DNA of 64,000 nt from Hoeflea sp. (lineage in GTDB: Bacteria; Pseudomonadota; Alphaproteobacteria; Rhizobiales; Rhizobiaceae), in assembly GCF_030682515.1 (NCBI RefSeq), contig NZ_JAUXOD010000121.1, forward strand, positions 62,001-126,000. The letters run 5' to 3'. Below, piece by piece: positions 45,928 to 53,812 of this stretch. The position numbers and the translations under genes are program-made. Under the pieces are notes generated by a model, which saw only the letters and a program-made list of their open reading frames with translations, did not search any database and was not told the DNA's origin. How positions within the stretch are numbered: the stretch's first letter is position 1; every line of letters starts with the position of its first letter.

Positions 45928-46638
45928 TCAATTCGGTTCGGGAACTGTGAGGTTGTCCATCCTGCAGCCGTTGCGGTCAACCTCCGGGCAGTCGCGGAAG
46001 CCAAGCGATGGCGTCAGGCAGATGCGCACTTCGCGCAGCAGGCCACGCTGGCACGCAACCGCGATTCCCGCGCGCGCCATGCCGGGATTGGCCGCAACGA
46101 AGGCATCCTCGGCCTCCATCGCATCGATCTCGGCGGGGAGCCTGTCGGGCGCGAAGGCCTCCGGCACACGGATGCGCGCCCGCGCGGCGCGTAGCACCTT
46201 GAAATAGTCCTTCTGGGAGAGGCCGGAACAGCTGCCGTGCTTGCGCCACTGATGCCCGATCAGGCCCATCGACGGGACGATGTCGAGATAATCCCGGCCG
46301 AGATCGGCGGGCACGCGGTCGGGCTGGCGGGTCGGGCAGAATTCGGGGTATCCGGTGTCGAATTGCGGCCAGAGCCCGTGCACGACAAATCCCAGATTGC
46401 GGCCTTCCGCGCATTGATCCCTGTTGGCGTTGGCGCCTTCCACCTCGCAATAGGCGGGCGACCAGGACAGTGCCAGCACGTAGAAATCAAAGCCCGTGCC
46501 CAGAGGCAGGGAAGCGGGAACCGAGATCGCGGTAGGCGCTTCCGTCTCGGCCGCGGGAGTGCCGTCGTCAGCGCAGCCGGCAACGAGCGCCAGCACGAAG
46601 AGGACCGCCAACAGCCTGTCGGGCAGGAACCTGAACAC
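45928..46638 (-). CDS. Ribonuclease T2 family lipoprotein
   Basis: A 236-residue RNase T2. Both catalytic segments are intact: CAS I VHGLWP with His87, and CAS II IGHQWRKHGSC with His129 and His134. Unlike the soluble E. coli RNase I, the N-terminus is a lipoprotein signal: hydrophobic AVLFVLALVA followed by the lipobox with Cys22 (LVAGC). It should degrade RNA in the periplasm while membrane anchored. Eight or more cysteines fit disulfide bonding. It lies 9 bases downstream of the next exported-protein gene. Confidence 0.9.
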   Translation of the reverse strand: MFRFLPDRLLAVLFVLALVAGCADDGTPAAETEAPTAISVPASLPLGTGFDFYVLALSWSPAYCEVEGANANRDQCAEGRNLGFVVHGLWPQFDTGYPEFCPTRQPDRVPADLGRDYLDIVPSMGLIGHQWRKHGSCSGLSQKDYFKVLRAARARIRVPEAFAPDRLPAEIDAMEAEDAFVAANPGMARAGIAVACQRGLLREVRICLTPSLGFRDCPEVDRNGCRMDNLTVPEPN

Positions 46639-46647
46639 CGCGCCCGG

Positions 46648-47070
46648 TCAGCGAACCGAGCGGCACCAGGCGCCATGCACCTTGTAGGGATCAAGCCCGG
46701 AGATGCAGAATTCCAGATTGTCGCGCAGACTGGCAAAGCCCATGCCGCCCTCGATCAGCCACCAGATCTGGCGCTTTTGGCCGTCATTCATGTGCGCGGT
46801 GCCGTGGCAGTACAGCCTCGGGATCGACCAGTACTCGTTTCCATAGCTCACGCGATTGCGTTGGGTGTGCGTGATGCTGTTGATGGCCAGACCGCGCTTG
46901 AGAACATGCGTGTCGGTCCACACGAAGCGCTTCTGGATGTATTCGGCGACCTGTGGCGCGTCGCAGGAGGGAAAACTGCCGCCGCTGAAGGCCTTGGCCG
47001 GGGACGCAAGGCTCAAAATCGAGATGCTGAAGGCCGCTGTGACTGCGAGTAGCAAGCTTTTCAAGGTCAT
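46648..47070 (-). CDS. Exported protein of unknown function
   Basis: A 140-residue protein with a clear signal peptide (LKSLLLAVTAAFSISILSLA, cleavage near PAKA). The mature part has five cysteines and the stretches RNRVSYGNEYWSIPRLYCHGTAHM and KRQIWWLIEGGMGF, rich in aromatic residues. I do not recognise the family. It precedes the RNase T2 gene by 9 bases on the same strand, so the two are probably one operon. GGAGAA precedes the ATG at 47070; longer starts to 47157 are leader. Confidence 0.75.
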   Translation of the reverse strand: MTLKSLLLAVTAAFSISILSLASPAKAFSGGSFPSCDAPQVAEYIQKRFVWTDTHVLKRGLAINSITHTQRNRVSYGNEYWSIPRLYCHGTAHMNDGQKRQIWWLIEGGMGFASLRDNLEFCISGLDPYKVHGAWCRSVR

Positions 47071-47200
47071 GACCGGTTCTCCAAACAGGATGCGAGTCAT
47101 GGTATAAGATGCACCACCACGCATGAGCAAGGGCGCAGCGCTCCGGTGCCGCGCCATTTCGGTCCCCTGTGCCGATTTTTGCCGGATCCGCTGGGTAGGG

Positions 47201-47785
47201 TCAGTGACTCATCAGCCCTCTGGCCATGGCCAGATGATGGGGCTGGTGATTGCTGCCTTTCGCCATCACGCCGAAAAATCCGAGTGCTTTGACTTTCTCC
47301 AGTTCACCTGGCGTCGGGCTCGTCACCGTGAGAATCGCGCCGCTGGGCGTTGTCTCCGCCTTCAGGATCCAGGGGCCCGACGCGTTGAGTTCCGCGGCAT
47401 GGGCCGGGACCATCGCGTGAATGGCGCGCAAGGCGTTTCCTTGGCCCTCGACGTGGAACCGGACAGTGTCCCCCTCGACCACGGCGGTTGCCGTTGTTTC
47501 GAGCATCAGGCTGTTCATGTCGACCAGATGGTCGCGAAGCACCGCGATATCGACTTTCGACCAGTCGGTGGCCGGATCCGCTTCAAGCAGGGCGACAATT
47601 TCCGCAATCGCCGCAAAGGCAGATTGGCCGCCTTCGCTGGGGATCGCGCCACTTCCATGAGCAGCATGATCCGCGTGACTTCCTCCGGCAATTGGCGTGG
47701 CGTCCGAACTCGAAATCCAGTGGTAGGCCGGGACTGCGGCGGCCAAGGCAACCACGCAGGCGAGGACAAGGGGAAGGTGTTTCAT
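47201..47785 (-). CDS. Exported His-containing protein of unknown function
   Basis: A 194-residue protein with an N-terminal hydrophobic segment (HLPLVLACVVALAAAVPA) that acts as signal or anchor. A His-rich patch (GGSHADHAAHGSG) follows, and a C-terminal HQPHHLAMARG motif suggests metal binding. The middle (DWSKVDIAVLRDHLVDMNSLML) resembles a conserved family seen in other alphaproteobacteria without known function. It is divergent from the Crp/Fnr gene, with an FNR-like palindrome between them, so redox or metal control is plausible. Confidence 0.75.
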   Translation of the reverse strand: MKHLPLVLACVVALAAAVPAYHWISSSDATPIAGGSHADHAAHGSGAIPSEGGQSAFAAIAEIVALLEADPATDWSKVDIAVLRDHLVDMNSLMLETTATAVVEGDTVRFHVEGQGNALRAIHAMVPAHAAELNASGPWILKAETTPSGAILTVTSPTPGELEKVKALGFFGVMAKGSNHQPHHLAMARGLMSH

Positions 47786-47839
47786 GGACTGGCTCTCCTG
47801 TGCTGGCTGGAGACTACAGGCGACGGCGCTTGCGCATAT

Positions 47840-47853
47840 ATGATTTCGATCAT
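47840..47853. promoter_or_regulatory. FNR-like palindrome
   Basis: ATGAT-TTCG-ATCAT is a perfect 14-base palindrome close to the FNR/FixK consensus TTGAT-N4-ATCAA. It lies 11 bases before the Crp/Fnr ATG and 54 bases from the divergent ATG at 47785. Likely site of autoregulation and of control over the exported-protein gene. Confidence 0.5.
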
Positions 47854-47864
47854 AACATGCGACC

Positions 47865-48566
47865 ATGTTGCCGCATCCGTTCGATCTTCTGCCGTCTTCA
47901 GCCTCGACATTGCGACGGGTGAAGAAAGGCGCGGTCCTGTTTCGCCGCGATGACCCCGCGACCGCGATGTACCATGTGATTGCGGGGCAGGTTCACCTGC
48001 TGAGGCACACCAGGCAAGGCGATGACGTTATCATTCACCGCGCCCACTGTGACGAGAGCTTTGCCGAGGCGGCGCTGTTTTCGGCGCGCTACCATTGCGA
48101 CGCGGTGGCGGCCGTCGACACCGACCTGGTTCGCATCGACAAGGCGCACGCGCTCGTCCGGATGAAACGGGATCCGTACTTTGCCATCGCGATATCCGCC
48201 CGCTTCGCCGGGCAGATCCAGATTTACCGCCGGCGGCTGGAAATTATTGCCATCCGCGACGCGAGAAGCCGCGTCTTCGCTGCGGCGGCCGATGGCATGC
48301 TGACCGGCAGCATCAAGCAGGTTGCCGCACAAATCGGGCTGACCCATGAGGCCGTGTATCGCGCCTTGTCGTCACTGGTTCGCGCCGGCAAGCTGATCAA
48401 GACGGGTCGCGGGTGCTACAGGCTTGAAGGCTCAGCTCTCGCCAACGAGCATGCGGATATCGGCACCGGCGCCGGGGCCTTGCGCGAGCAGTTTGGCGAG
48501 TTCGGGCAGCACGGCCTTGAGATCGGCCTCGAGCGTGAAGGGCGGGTTGACGATCACCAGGCCTGA
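47865..48566 (+). CDS. Crp/Fnr-family transcriptional regulator
   Basis: A 233-residue regulator: cyclic-nucleotide-binding-like beta domain at about 15-115 (FRRDDPATAMYHVIAGQVHLL), a dimer helix, and a winged helix-turn-helix at about 145-190 (GSIKQVAAQIGLTHEAVYRALSSL). No FNR-type N-terminal cysteines, so it is not an iron-sulfur oxygen sensor. The last 44 residues run antisense into rlmJ and look unlike the family, so the natural stop may have been lost. No ribosome-binding site stands out. Divergent from the His-containing exported protein. Confidence 0.88.
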   Translation: MLPHPFDLLPSSASTLRRVKKGAVLFRRDDPATAMYHVIAGQVHLLRHTRQGDDVIIHRAHCDESFAEAALFSARYHCDAVAAVDTDLVRIDKAHALVRMKRDPYFAIAISARFAGQIQIYRRRLEIIAIRDARSRVFAAAADGMLTGSIKQVAAQIGLTHEAVYRALSSLVRAGKLIKTGRGCYRLEGSALANEHADIGTGAGALREQFGEFGQHGLEIGLEREGRVDDHQA

Positions 48567-49283
48567 GCCGTTCAGGCCCGGGGCGTTGATGTTGGCCCGC
48601 ACCAGCATCCGCACCGAGAGCGTGCGCGGCCTGCCGAGCGCGACCAGCTTCTTGTCGAAGCTTGCGAGCGGGCTGCCGGCCTTGATCGGATGCCACAGCA
48701 CATAGGTGCCGCCGGCAAACCGACGCATCGCCCGCGCCAGTCCGTCGACCAGCCGGTCATATTCGCCGTCGGCCTCGAACGGCGGGTCGACCAGGATGAG
48801 GCCGCGCTTCTCCTTGGGGGGCAGGTGGCCGCCGAGCGCCAGCCATCCGTCGAGCTCGATCACCCGGACCTGGAAATCGCCGTCGAAGGCCTGCCGGAGT
48901 TGCCGGGCATCGTCCGCATGCAGCTCGATCGCCGTCAGCCGGTCCTGCTTGCGCAGCATGAGCCGGGTGAGCTTTGGAGAGCCTGGATAGTGGCGGACGC
49001 CGCCATCCGGGTTGAGCGCCTTCACCGTCTCGAGCCAGGGCGCGAGAAAGGCGCCAAGCGCAGGCGACAGCTCCGCCGCCAGCACCCGCCCGACGCCGTC
49101 GCGCCACTCCCCGGTCTTCTGCGCCTCGGGCGACGACAGGTCATAGGTTCCGATGCCGGCATGGGTGTCGATCACCCGGAACGCCGGGTCCTTGCGCCGG
49201 AGATAGGTGATGATCTGCGCCAGCACCGCGTGCTTGAGCACATCGGCATGGTTGCCCGCATGATAGAGGTGACGGTAATTCAT
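48432..49283 (-). CDS. rlmJ: 23S rRNA (adenine2030-N6)-methyltransferase
   Basis: A 283-residue SAM methyltransferase. The start MNYRHLYHAGNHADVLKH is diagnostic for RlmJ, the SAM motif includes DTHAGIG, and the catalytic DPPF is at 166-169 (LVDPPFE). It modifies naked 23S rRNA at A2030 (E. coli numbering). Its 3' end overlaps the tail of the Crp/Fnr gene by 135 bases in antisense. Divergent from the molybdoenzyme gene, with 85 bases between. Confidence 0.95.
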   Translation of the reverse strand: MNYRHLYHAGNHADVLKHAVLAQIITYLRRKDPAFRVIDTHAGIGTYDLSSPEAQKTGEWRDGVGRVLAAELSPALGAFLAPWLETVKALNPDGGVRHYPGSPKLTRLMLRKQDRLTAIELHADDARQLRQAFDGDFQVRVIELDGWLALGGHLPPKEKRGLILVDPPFEADGEYDRLVDGLARAMRRFAGGTYVLWHPIKAGSPLASFDKKLVALGRPRTLSVRMLVRANINAPGLNGSGLVIVNPPFTLEADLKAVLPELAKLLAQGPGAGADIRMLVGES

Positions 49284-49368
49284 CGTCTGGCGTGATCTGT
49301 CCCTGATTTGATCTGATGCACACGGCGCGACCGTGGCGCTGGGCTCGAAAGTCTCTTATAGAGAAAGC

Positions 49369-51507
49369 ATGAACGACGCGACCCCCCTTGAGGCCGGATC
49401 CCTGGCGACCGGCGCCGCCACAGCCATCGGCCATTCCGCCTGTCCGCATGACTGCCCCTCCACCTGCGCTCTGGAGGTGGAACTGCTTTCGCCCAATCGC
49501 ATCGGCCGGGTGCGCGGCGATCCGGCCAACAGCTACACTGCCGGCGTGATCTGCGCCAAGGTGGCGCGCTACGCCGAACGCATCCATCACCCCGCGAGGC
49601 TGCTCAAGCCGCTGATCCGCTCGGGTGCGAAAGGCGAGGGGAACTGGCAGGAGGCGAGTTTCGAGGCGGCGCTCGACCTGATCGCCGAGAAGTTCGACCG
49701 CGCCGAGGCCGCTCATGGCTCCGAGACCGTTTGGCTCAACTATTATGCCGGCACCATGGGCCTGGTCCAGCGCGACGGCGTCCACCGGCTGCGGCACGCC
49801 AAGCGCTACTCCAACCAGTTCGACAGCTTCTGCACCAATCTGGCCTGGACCGGCTTCGCCATGGGCGCGGGCGCGCTGCGCGGCCCCGATCCGCGCGAGA
49901 TGGCCAAGTCCGACTGCGTGGTGATCTGGGGCACCAATGCGGTCTCCACCCAGGTCAATGTCATGACCCACGCCATCCGCGCCCGCAAGGAACGCGGGGC
50001 CAAGATCGCGGTCATCGACATCTACGACAACCCGACCATGAAGCAGGCCGACATCAAGATCCTGCTCAAGCCCGGCACCGACGGCGCGTTTGCCTGCGCG
50101 GTTATGCATGTGCTGTTCCGCGACGGCCTCGCCGACCGCGAATATCTCAATCAATTCAGCGACGACCCGGCAGGCCTTGAATCACATCTGCAGGATCGCA
50201 CGCCCGCATGGGCGGAAGCCATCTCCGGCGTGCCGGCCGCCGAAATCGAGGCCTTCGCCCGGCTGGTGGGGACGACGAAGCGGACCTTCTTCCGGCTCGG
50301 CTACGGCTTCACGCGGCAGCGCAACGGCGCCGTCAACATGCATGCGGCGCTGTCGCTCGCCGTCGTCACCGGCTGCTACCAGCATGAAGGCGGCGGCGCG
50401 TTTCATTCCAATTCGGACATTTTCCGCCTCGACAAATCGCTGCTCGAAGGCCGGAAATATTACGATCCCGGCCTGCGCTGGCTCGACCAGTCGCGGATCG
50501 GACGGGTGCTGACCGGCGAAGCCGAGGCCTTGAACGGCGGCCCGCCGGTCACCGCCATGCTGGTGCAGAACACCAATCCCGCCAATGTCGCGCCCGAGCA
50601 GCGCAAGGTGGTGGAAGGTCTCAGGCGCGAGGACCTGTTCCTGGCCGTCCACGAGCAGTTCATGACCGACACGGCGCAACTCGCCGACGTGGTGCTGCCC
50701 GCCACCATGTTCCTCGAGCATGACGACCTCTATCGCGGCGGCGGCCACCAGCACATCATGCTCGGGCCGAAGCTGGTCGACCCGCCAGAAGGCCCGATGC
50801 CCAATCATGATGTGATCGAGGAACTGGGCAAGCGCCTGGGCGTGGCTGATCATGACGGCTTCGGCATGACGCCGCGGCAGCACATCGACCACATGCTGGG
50901 CAAGCGGGGCCTGGGCGATTTCCTGAGTTTCCGCGAGGAGAAATGGGCCGACATGCAGCCCGATTTCGAGACCGCGCATTTTCTCAAGGGCTTTGCCCAC
51001 AAGGACGGCAAGTTCCGCTTCCGGCCCGACTGGACCGGGACGCCCGCTGCCAACAGGCCGCCCAAGCGCATGGGCCCGCAGGGGCCGGTGGAGCTTCTGC
51101 CGGAGTTTCCCGATCATGTCGAGCTGATCGAGAGTGCCGATGCGGATCACCCGTTCCGTCTGGCGACCTCGCCCTCGCGCTCGTTCCTCAACTCGTCCTT
51201 TGCGGAAACGCCGTCATCGCAGGCCAAGGAGGTCCGTCCCGACCTGATGATCCATCCCGACGACGCCCACGCGCTCGGCATCGCAGAGGGCGACCGGGTG
51301 CGCCTCGGAAATCCCCGCGGGGAGGTCTCGATGCATGCAAAACTCGACGCCGGCCAGCGCCGCGGCGTCGTCATCCACGAGGGCCTGTGGCCGAACTCCG
51401 CCTTCGAGGACGGGGAGGGGATCAACACGCTCACGGGCGCCGATTCCTGCGCCCCGTACGGCGGCGCGGCGTTTCATGACACGCGGGTCTGGGTGCGCAA
51501 GATCTGA
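49369..51507 (+). CDS. Mo-bisMGD oxidoreductase with N-terminal [4Fe-4S] site
   Basis: A 712-residue DMSO-reductase-superfamily protein. The cluster ligands are Cys25, Cys29, Cys33 and Cys62 (CPHDCPSTC then GVICAK). The pterin-binding domains follow, with VVIWGTNAVSTQVN, GGGAFHSNSDIF and the C-terminal NDAH-type barrel VRLGNPRGEVSMHA. No Tat signal, so it is probably cytoplasmic. No electron-transfer subunit or chaperone is adjacent; the substrate cannot be named. It may receive cofactor from the MoaD/MoaE pair in this window. GAGAAAG precedes the ATG at 49369. Confidence 0.9.
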   Translation: MNDATPLEAGSLATGAATAIGHSACPHDCPSTCALEVELLSPNRIGRVRGDPANSYTAGVICAKVARYAERIHHPARLLKPLIRSGAKGEGNWQEASFEAALDLIAEKFDRAEAAHGSETVWLNYYAGTMGLVQRDGVHRLRHAKRYSNQFDSFCTNLAWTGFAMGAGALRGPDPREMAKSDCVVIWGTNAVSTQVNVMTHAIRARKERGAKIAVIDIYDNPTMKQADIKILLKPGTDGAFACAVMHVLFRDGLADREYLNQFSDDPAGLESHLQDRTPAWAEAISGVPAAEIEAFARLVGTTKRTFFRLGYGFTRQRNGAVNMHAALSLAVVTGCYQHEGGGAFHSNSDIFRLDKSLLEGRKYYDPGLRWLDQSRIGRVLTGEAEALNGGPPVTAMLVQNTNPANVAPEQRKVVEGLRREDLFLAVHEQFMTDTAQLADVVLPATMFLEHDDLYRGGGHQHIMLGPKLVDPPEGPMPNHDVIEELGKRLGVADHDGFGMTPRQHIDHMLGKRGLGDFLSFREEKWADMQPDFETAHFLKGFAHKDGKFRFRPDWTGTPAANRPPKRMGPQGPVELLPEFPDHVELIESADADHPFRLATSPSRSFLNSSFAETPSSQAKEVRPDLMIHPDDAHALGIAEGDRVRLGNPRGEVSMHAKLDAGQRRGVVIHEGLWPNSAFEDGEGINTLTGADSCAPYGGAAFHDTRVWVRKI

Positions 51508-51631
51508 GAGCTCTGTTGCGGGCTGATTGTTCGATAATTGTGAACGTAATTGCGCTGAACCGCGCGCTTTAAGTTCCGGTGAGGTTTTGCCATATAGGAA
51601 CCACACCAACGCTGAAAGCGGAGTTCCGACC

Positions 51632-52591
51632 ATGACGTCTTCCTTTGACATGACCCGCCGCGCAGCCTTGAATTTTCTTGCCGCCGCACCGGTCTTGGCA
51701 AGCGCCATGACAGCAGAGGCCGCGCCGGTTGCGCCCTCCTTTGCGGTCACTACGCCGATCCACATCCATTCCCTGTCGCTGCGCGTCCGCGATCTGGAGA
51801 AGATGACCTATTTCTACACTGCCGTGATCGGTCTGGATGTTCTGGGCGCTGAGCCAGGCCGGGCTGCCCTTGGCAAGGATGGCAAGACGCTCGTCACGCT
51901 TATCCATCGCCCGGATGATGAAGTGGACAATCCGGCGACGGCCGGCCTCTACCACACGGCATTTCTCATGCCGACCCGTGAGGATCTCGGCCGCTGGCTG
52001 ATCATGGCCTACATGAACGGCATACCGTTCACCGGGTTTTCCGACCATCGCGTCTCCGAAGCGCTCTATCTCAACGATCCGGAAGGCAACGGCATTGAAG
52101 TCTATGCCGACCGCCCGCATCAGAACTGGGAATGGGTCGACAACCGGGTCGTCATGGGCAGCAATCAACTCGATCTCGACAATCTGGTGGCAGGCCTGCC
52201 TCACAATGCGGACTTGCCTTACAGCGCGCCGAGCGGCTTTCGCATCGGCCATGTCCATATGCGGGTTGGCGACACGCAATTGGCGCAGGATTTCTACGTC
52301 AAGGCGACCGGCCTTGATCTGACAGCGCTGATTGGCAATGAAACCGCGGCCTTTTTCTCCAATGGCCGCTATCATCACCATATCGGGGCCAATATCTGGC
52401 ACAGCCGCAATGCCGGTCAGCGCCCGCAAAACATGTCCGGCCTTGAAGACGCCGCCTTTTCAATCCAGCCCGCGCTGATGGACGGCTTGCGCCAGCGGCT
52501 GAAGACCCACGGGTCCGACATGCAGGAAGCCGGCAACACCCTCGAAACGCTCGATCCCTGGGGCACAAGGATCCGCTACATCGAAAGCTGA
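51632..52591 (+). CDS. Tat-signal VOC/catechol-2,3-dioxygenase-like protein
   Basis: A 319-residue protein of the vicinal oxygen chelate superfamily with two VOC modules (about 45-170 and 200-315). Metal ligands are likely in HIHSLSLRVRD and GHVHMRVGD, with LNDPEGNGIEVYAD marking the end of the first module, as in the CatE-like group. The N-terminus TRRAALNFLAAAPVLASA, with Arg9-Arg10, looks like a twin-arginine signal cleaved after AEA. Export is unusual for this family. GCGGAG precedes the ATG at 51632; the longer frame is leader. Substrate unknown. Confidence 0.85.
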   Translation: MTSSFDMTRRAALNFLAAAPVLASAMTAEAAPVAPSFAVTTPIHIHSLSLRVRDLEKMTYFYTAVIGLDVLGAEPGRAALGKDGKTLVTLIHRPDDEVDNPATAGLYHTAFLMPTREDLGRWLIMAYMNGIPFTGFSDHRVSEALYLNDPEGNGIEVYADRPHQNWEWVDNRVVMGSNQLDLDNLVAGLPHNADLPYSAPSGFRIGHVHMRVGDTQLAQDFYVKATGLDLTALIGNETAAFFSNGRYHHHIGANIWHSRNAGQRPQNMSGLEDAAFSIQPALMDGLRQRLKTHGSDMQEAGNTLETLDPWGTRIRYIES

Positions 52592-52675
52592 GGGCTTTTG
52601 GAGATCGGACGCCGGCGTCAAGCGGCTGCCAGACGCGCAGACGATTAATTTCGATGCGCAAAGGCCGCGAGGGGC

Positions 52676-53158
52676 TCAGGCGCCTGGCGACGCCCCAGCG
52701 CCGGCCGCCTGCCTGAGCAGCGACGCCCGCACTTTGCCGAGCACGTCATGCAGCTTGACAAGCTCGTCGAGCGGCAGGCCGAAGGCCGCCATGATGCAAT
52801 CGGGGATGTGGCTCGCCGCGCTCTGGCGGGCCTCGCCCTCGGGTGTGAGCGTGACGCGCACCTTGCGCTCGTCCCTGGCGTCGCGCCGCCGCTCGACCAG
52901 GCCCTGCGCCTCCAGCCGCTTGATCAGCGGCGTCAGCGTCGAGGATTCGAGATGCAGCCGGTCGCCGATCTCGCCGACAATCAAATCGTCGGTCTGCCAC
53001 AGCACCAGGAGCACCAGATATTGCGGGTAGGTGAGTCCGAGCGGCGCCAGCAGCGGCGTGTAGATCTGCCCCACGGCGTGGTGGGTCGAATAGAGATCGA
53101 AACACAGCATCGTGTCCACATTGATGCCGCTCGTGCCCGTCTTCGCCTGCTCGGTCAT
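52676..53158 (-). CDS. ohrR: OhrR, organic-hydroperoxide-sensing MarR repressor
   Basis: A 160-residue MarR-family protein. The sensor is Cys19 in TMLCFDLYSTHHAVGQIY, the position of the reactive cysteine in OhrR proteins, and winged-helix residues LTYPQYLVLLVLW and RRDARDERKVRVTLT follow. Oxidation of the cysteine by organic peroxide releases DNA. It is divergent from ohr with two operators between. The ATG at 53158 is chosen; the open frame runs on to 53875 through ohr and is not real. Confidence 0.93.
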   Translation of the reverse strand: MTEQAKTGTSGINVDTMLCFDLYSTHHAVGQIYTPLLAPLGLTYPQYLVLLVLWQTDDLIVGEIGDRLHLESSTLTPLIKRLEAQGLVERRRDARDERKVRVTLTPEGEARQSAASHIPDCIMAAFGLPLDELVKLHDVLGKVRASLLRQAAGAGASPGA

Positions 53159-53194
53159 GATCTGTGCTCCGTTGCCGATCAATTTAGTGTGTAC

Positions 53195-53207
53195 GCGATT
53201 TAATCGC
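53195..53207. promoter_or_regulatory. OhrR operator 1
   Basis: GCGATTTAATCGC, a perfect palindrome around a central T, 37 bases from the ohrR start and just upstream of the ohr -35 box. Shares the core GATT(T/A)AATC with operator 2. Confidence 0.65.
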
Positions 53208-53213
53208 AAGCGG

Positions 53214-53242
53214 TTGACATGCCCGCCGGATCCATGATTAGT
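53214..53242 (+). promoter_or_regulatory. Candidate ohr promoter
   Basis: TTGACA at 53214-53219, 17 bases, then ATTAGT at 53237-53242. It lies between the two OhrR operators, so repressor at operator 2 would block the start site. The -10 match is partial. Confidence 0.45.
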
Positions 53243-53249
53243 GTCGCAC

Positions 53250-53262
53250 ACGATTAAATCGT
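53250..53262. promoter_or_regulatory. OhrR operator 2
   Basis: ACGATTAAATCGT, a perfect palindrome around a central A, directly before the AAAGGA site of ohr. Same core as operator 1, 55 bases away centre to centre. Confidence 0.65.
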
Positions 53263-53278
53263 ACGAAAGGAAAAAATC

Positions 53279-53701
53279 ATGCCGACCAAGATCGCCTACA
53301 GCGCCTCCGCCACCGCAACCGGGGGCCGCGACGGCCATTCCAAGACCCATGACGGCGCCCTCGACGTCAATCTGGCGGTGCCCAAGGAAATGGGCGGTCC
53401 CGGCGGCGGGGTGAACCCGGAGCAGCTGTTCGCCACCGGCTATGCGGCCTGCTTCCTGGGCGCGCTCAAGTTCTATGCAGGGCAGAAGAAGGTGAAGGTG
53501 CCCGACGACGCCAATGTCACCGTCACCGTCGGCATCGGCCCGCGCGAGGACATGGGTTTCGGTCTGGACGTCAAGATCAAGGTGGATCTGCCGGGCATCG
53601 ACAAGGACGTCGCCGAAGACCTGATCGCCGGCGGCCACAAGGTCTGCCCCTATTCGCATGCCACTTCCGGCACGCTCAAGATCACGCCCGAGCTCGCCTG
53701 A
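53279..53701 (+). CDS. ohr: Organic hydroperoxide resistance protein
   Basis: A 140-residue OsmC/Ohr-family peroxidase that reduces lipid and organic peroxides, usually with lipoylated proteins as electron donor. The reactive cysteines are Cys58 (YAACFLGAL) and Cys123 (KVCPYSHAT), and the N-terminal YSASATATGGRDGH is typical. AAAGGA precedes the ATG. Controlled by OhrR from the divergent gene through the two operators between them. A hairpin terminator follows. Confidence 0.96.
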   Translation: MPTKIAYSASATATGGRDGHSKTHDGALDVNLAVPKEMGGPGGGVNPEQLFATGYAACFLGALKFYAGQKKVKVPDDANVTVTVGIGPREDMGFGLDVKIKVDLPGIDKDVAEDLIAGGHKVCPYSHATSGTLKITPELA

Positions 53702-53747
53702 TTGAGATAGGCGGGCAGGGCCAAAACAGGCCCACTTCTGACAGACC

Positions 53748-53776
53748 CAAGCCCGGGCGCGCCGCGTCCGGGCTTG
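53748..53776 (+). terminator. Hairpin terminator after ohr
   Basis: Stem CAAGCCCGG / CCGGGCTTG (53748-53756, 53768-53776), 11-base loop, followed by a weak T-rich tail. Confidence 0.5.
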
Positions 53777-53812
53777 GCTTCTTGACAAATTCATACCCGG
53801 CATGGACGAGGC

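Noticed and set aside
45916-45928. GTCATCCCGG near 45917 as a second copy of the 53813 repeat
   Set aside because: Only one half-arm is present, with no partner arm or inner hairpins.
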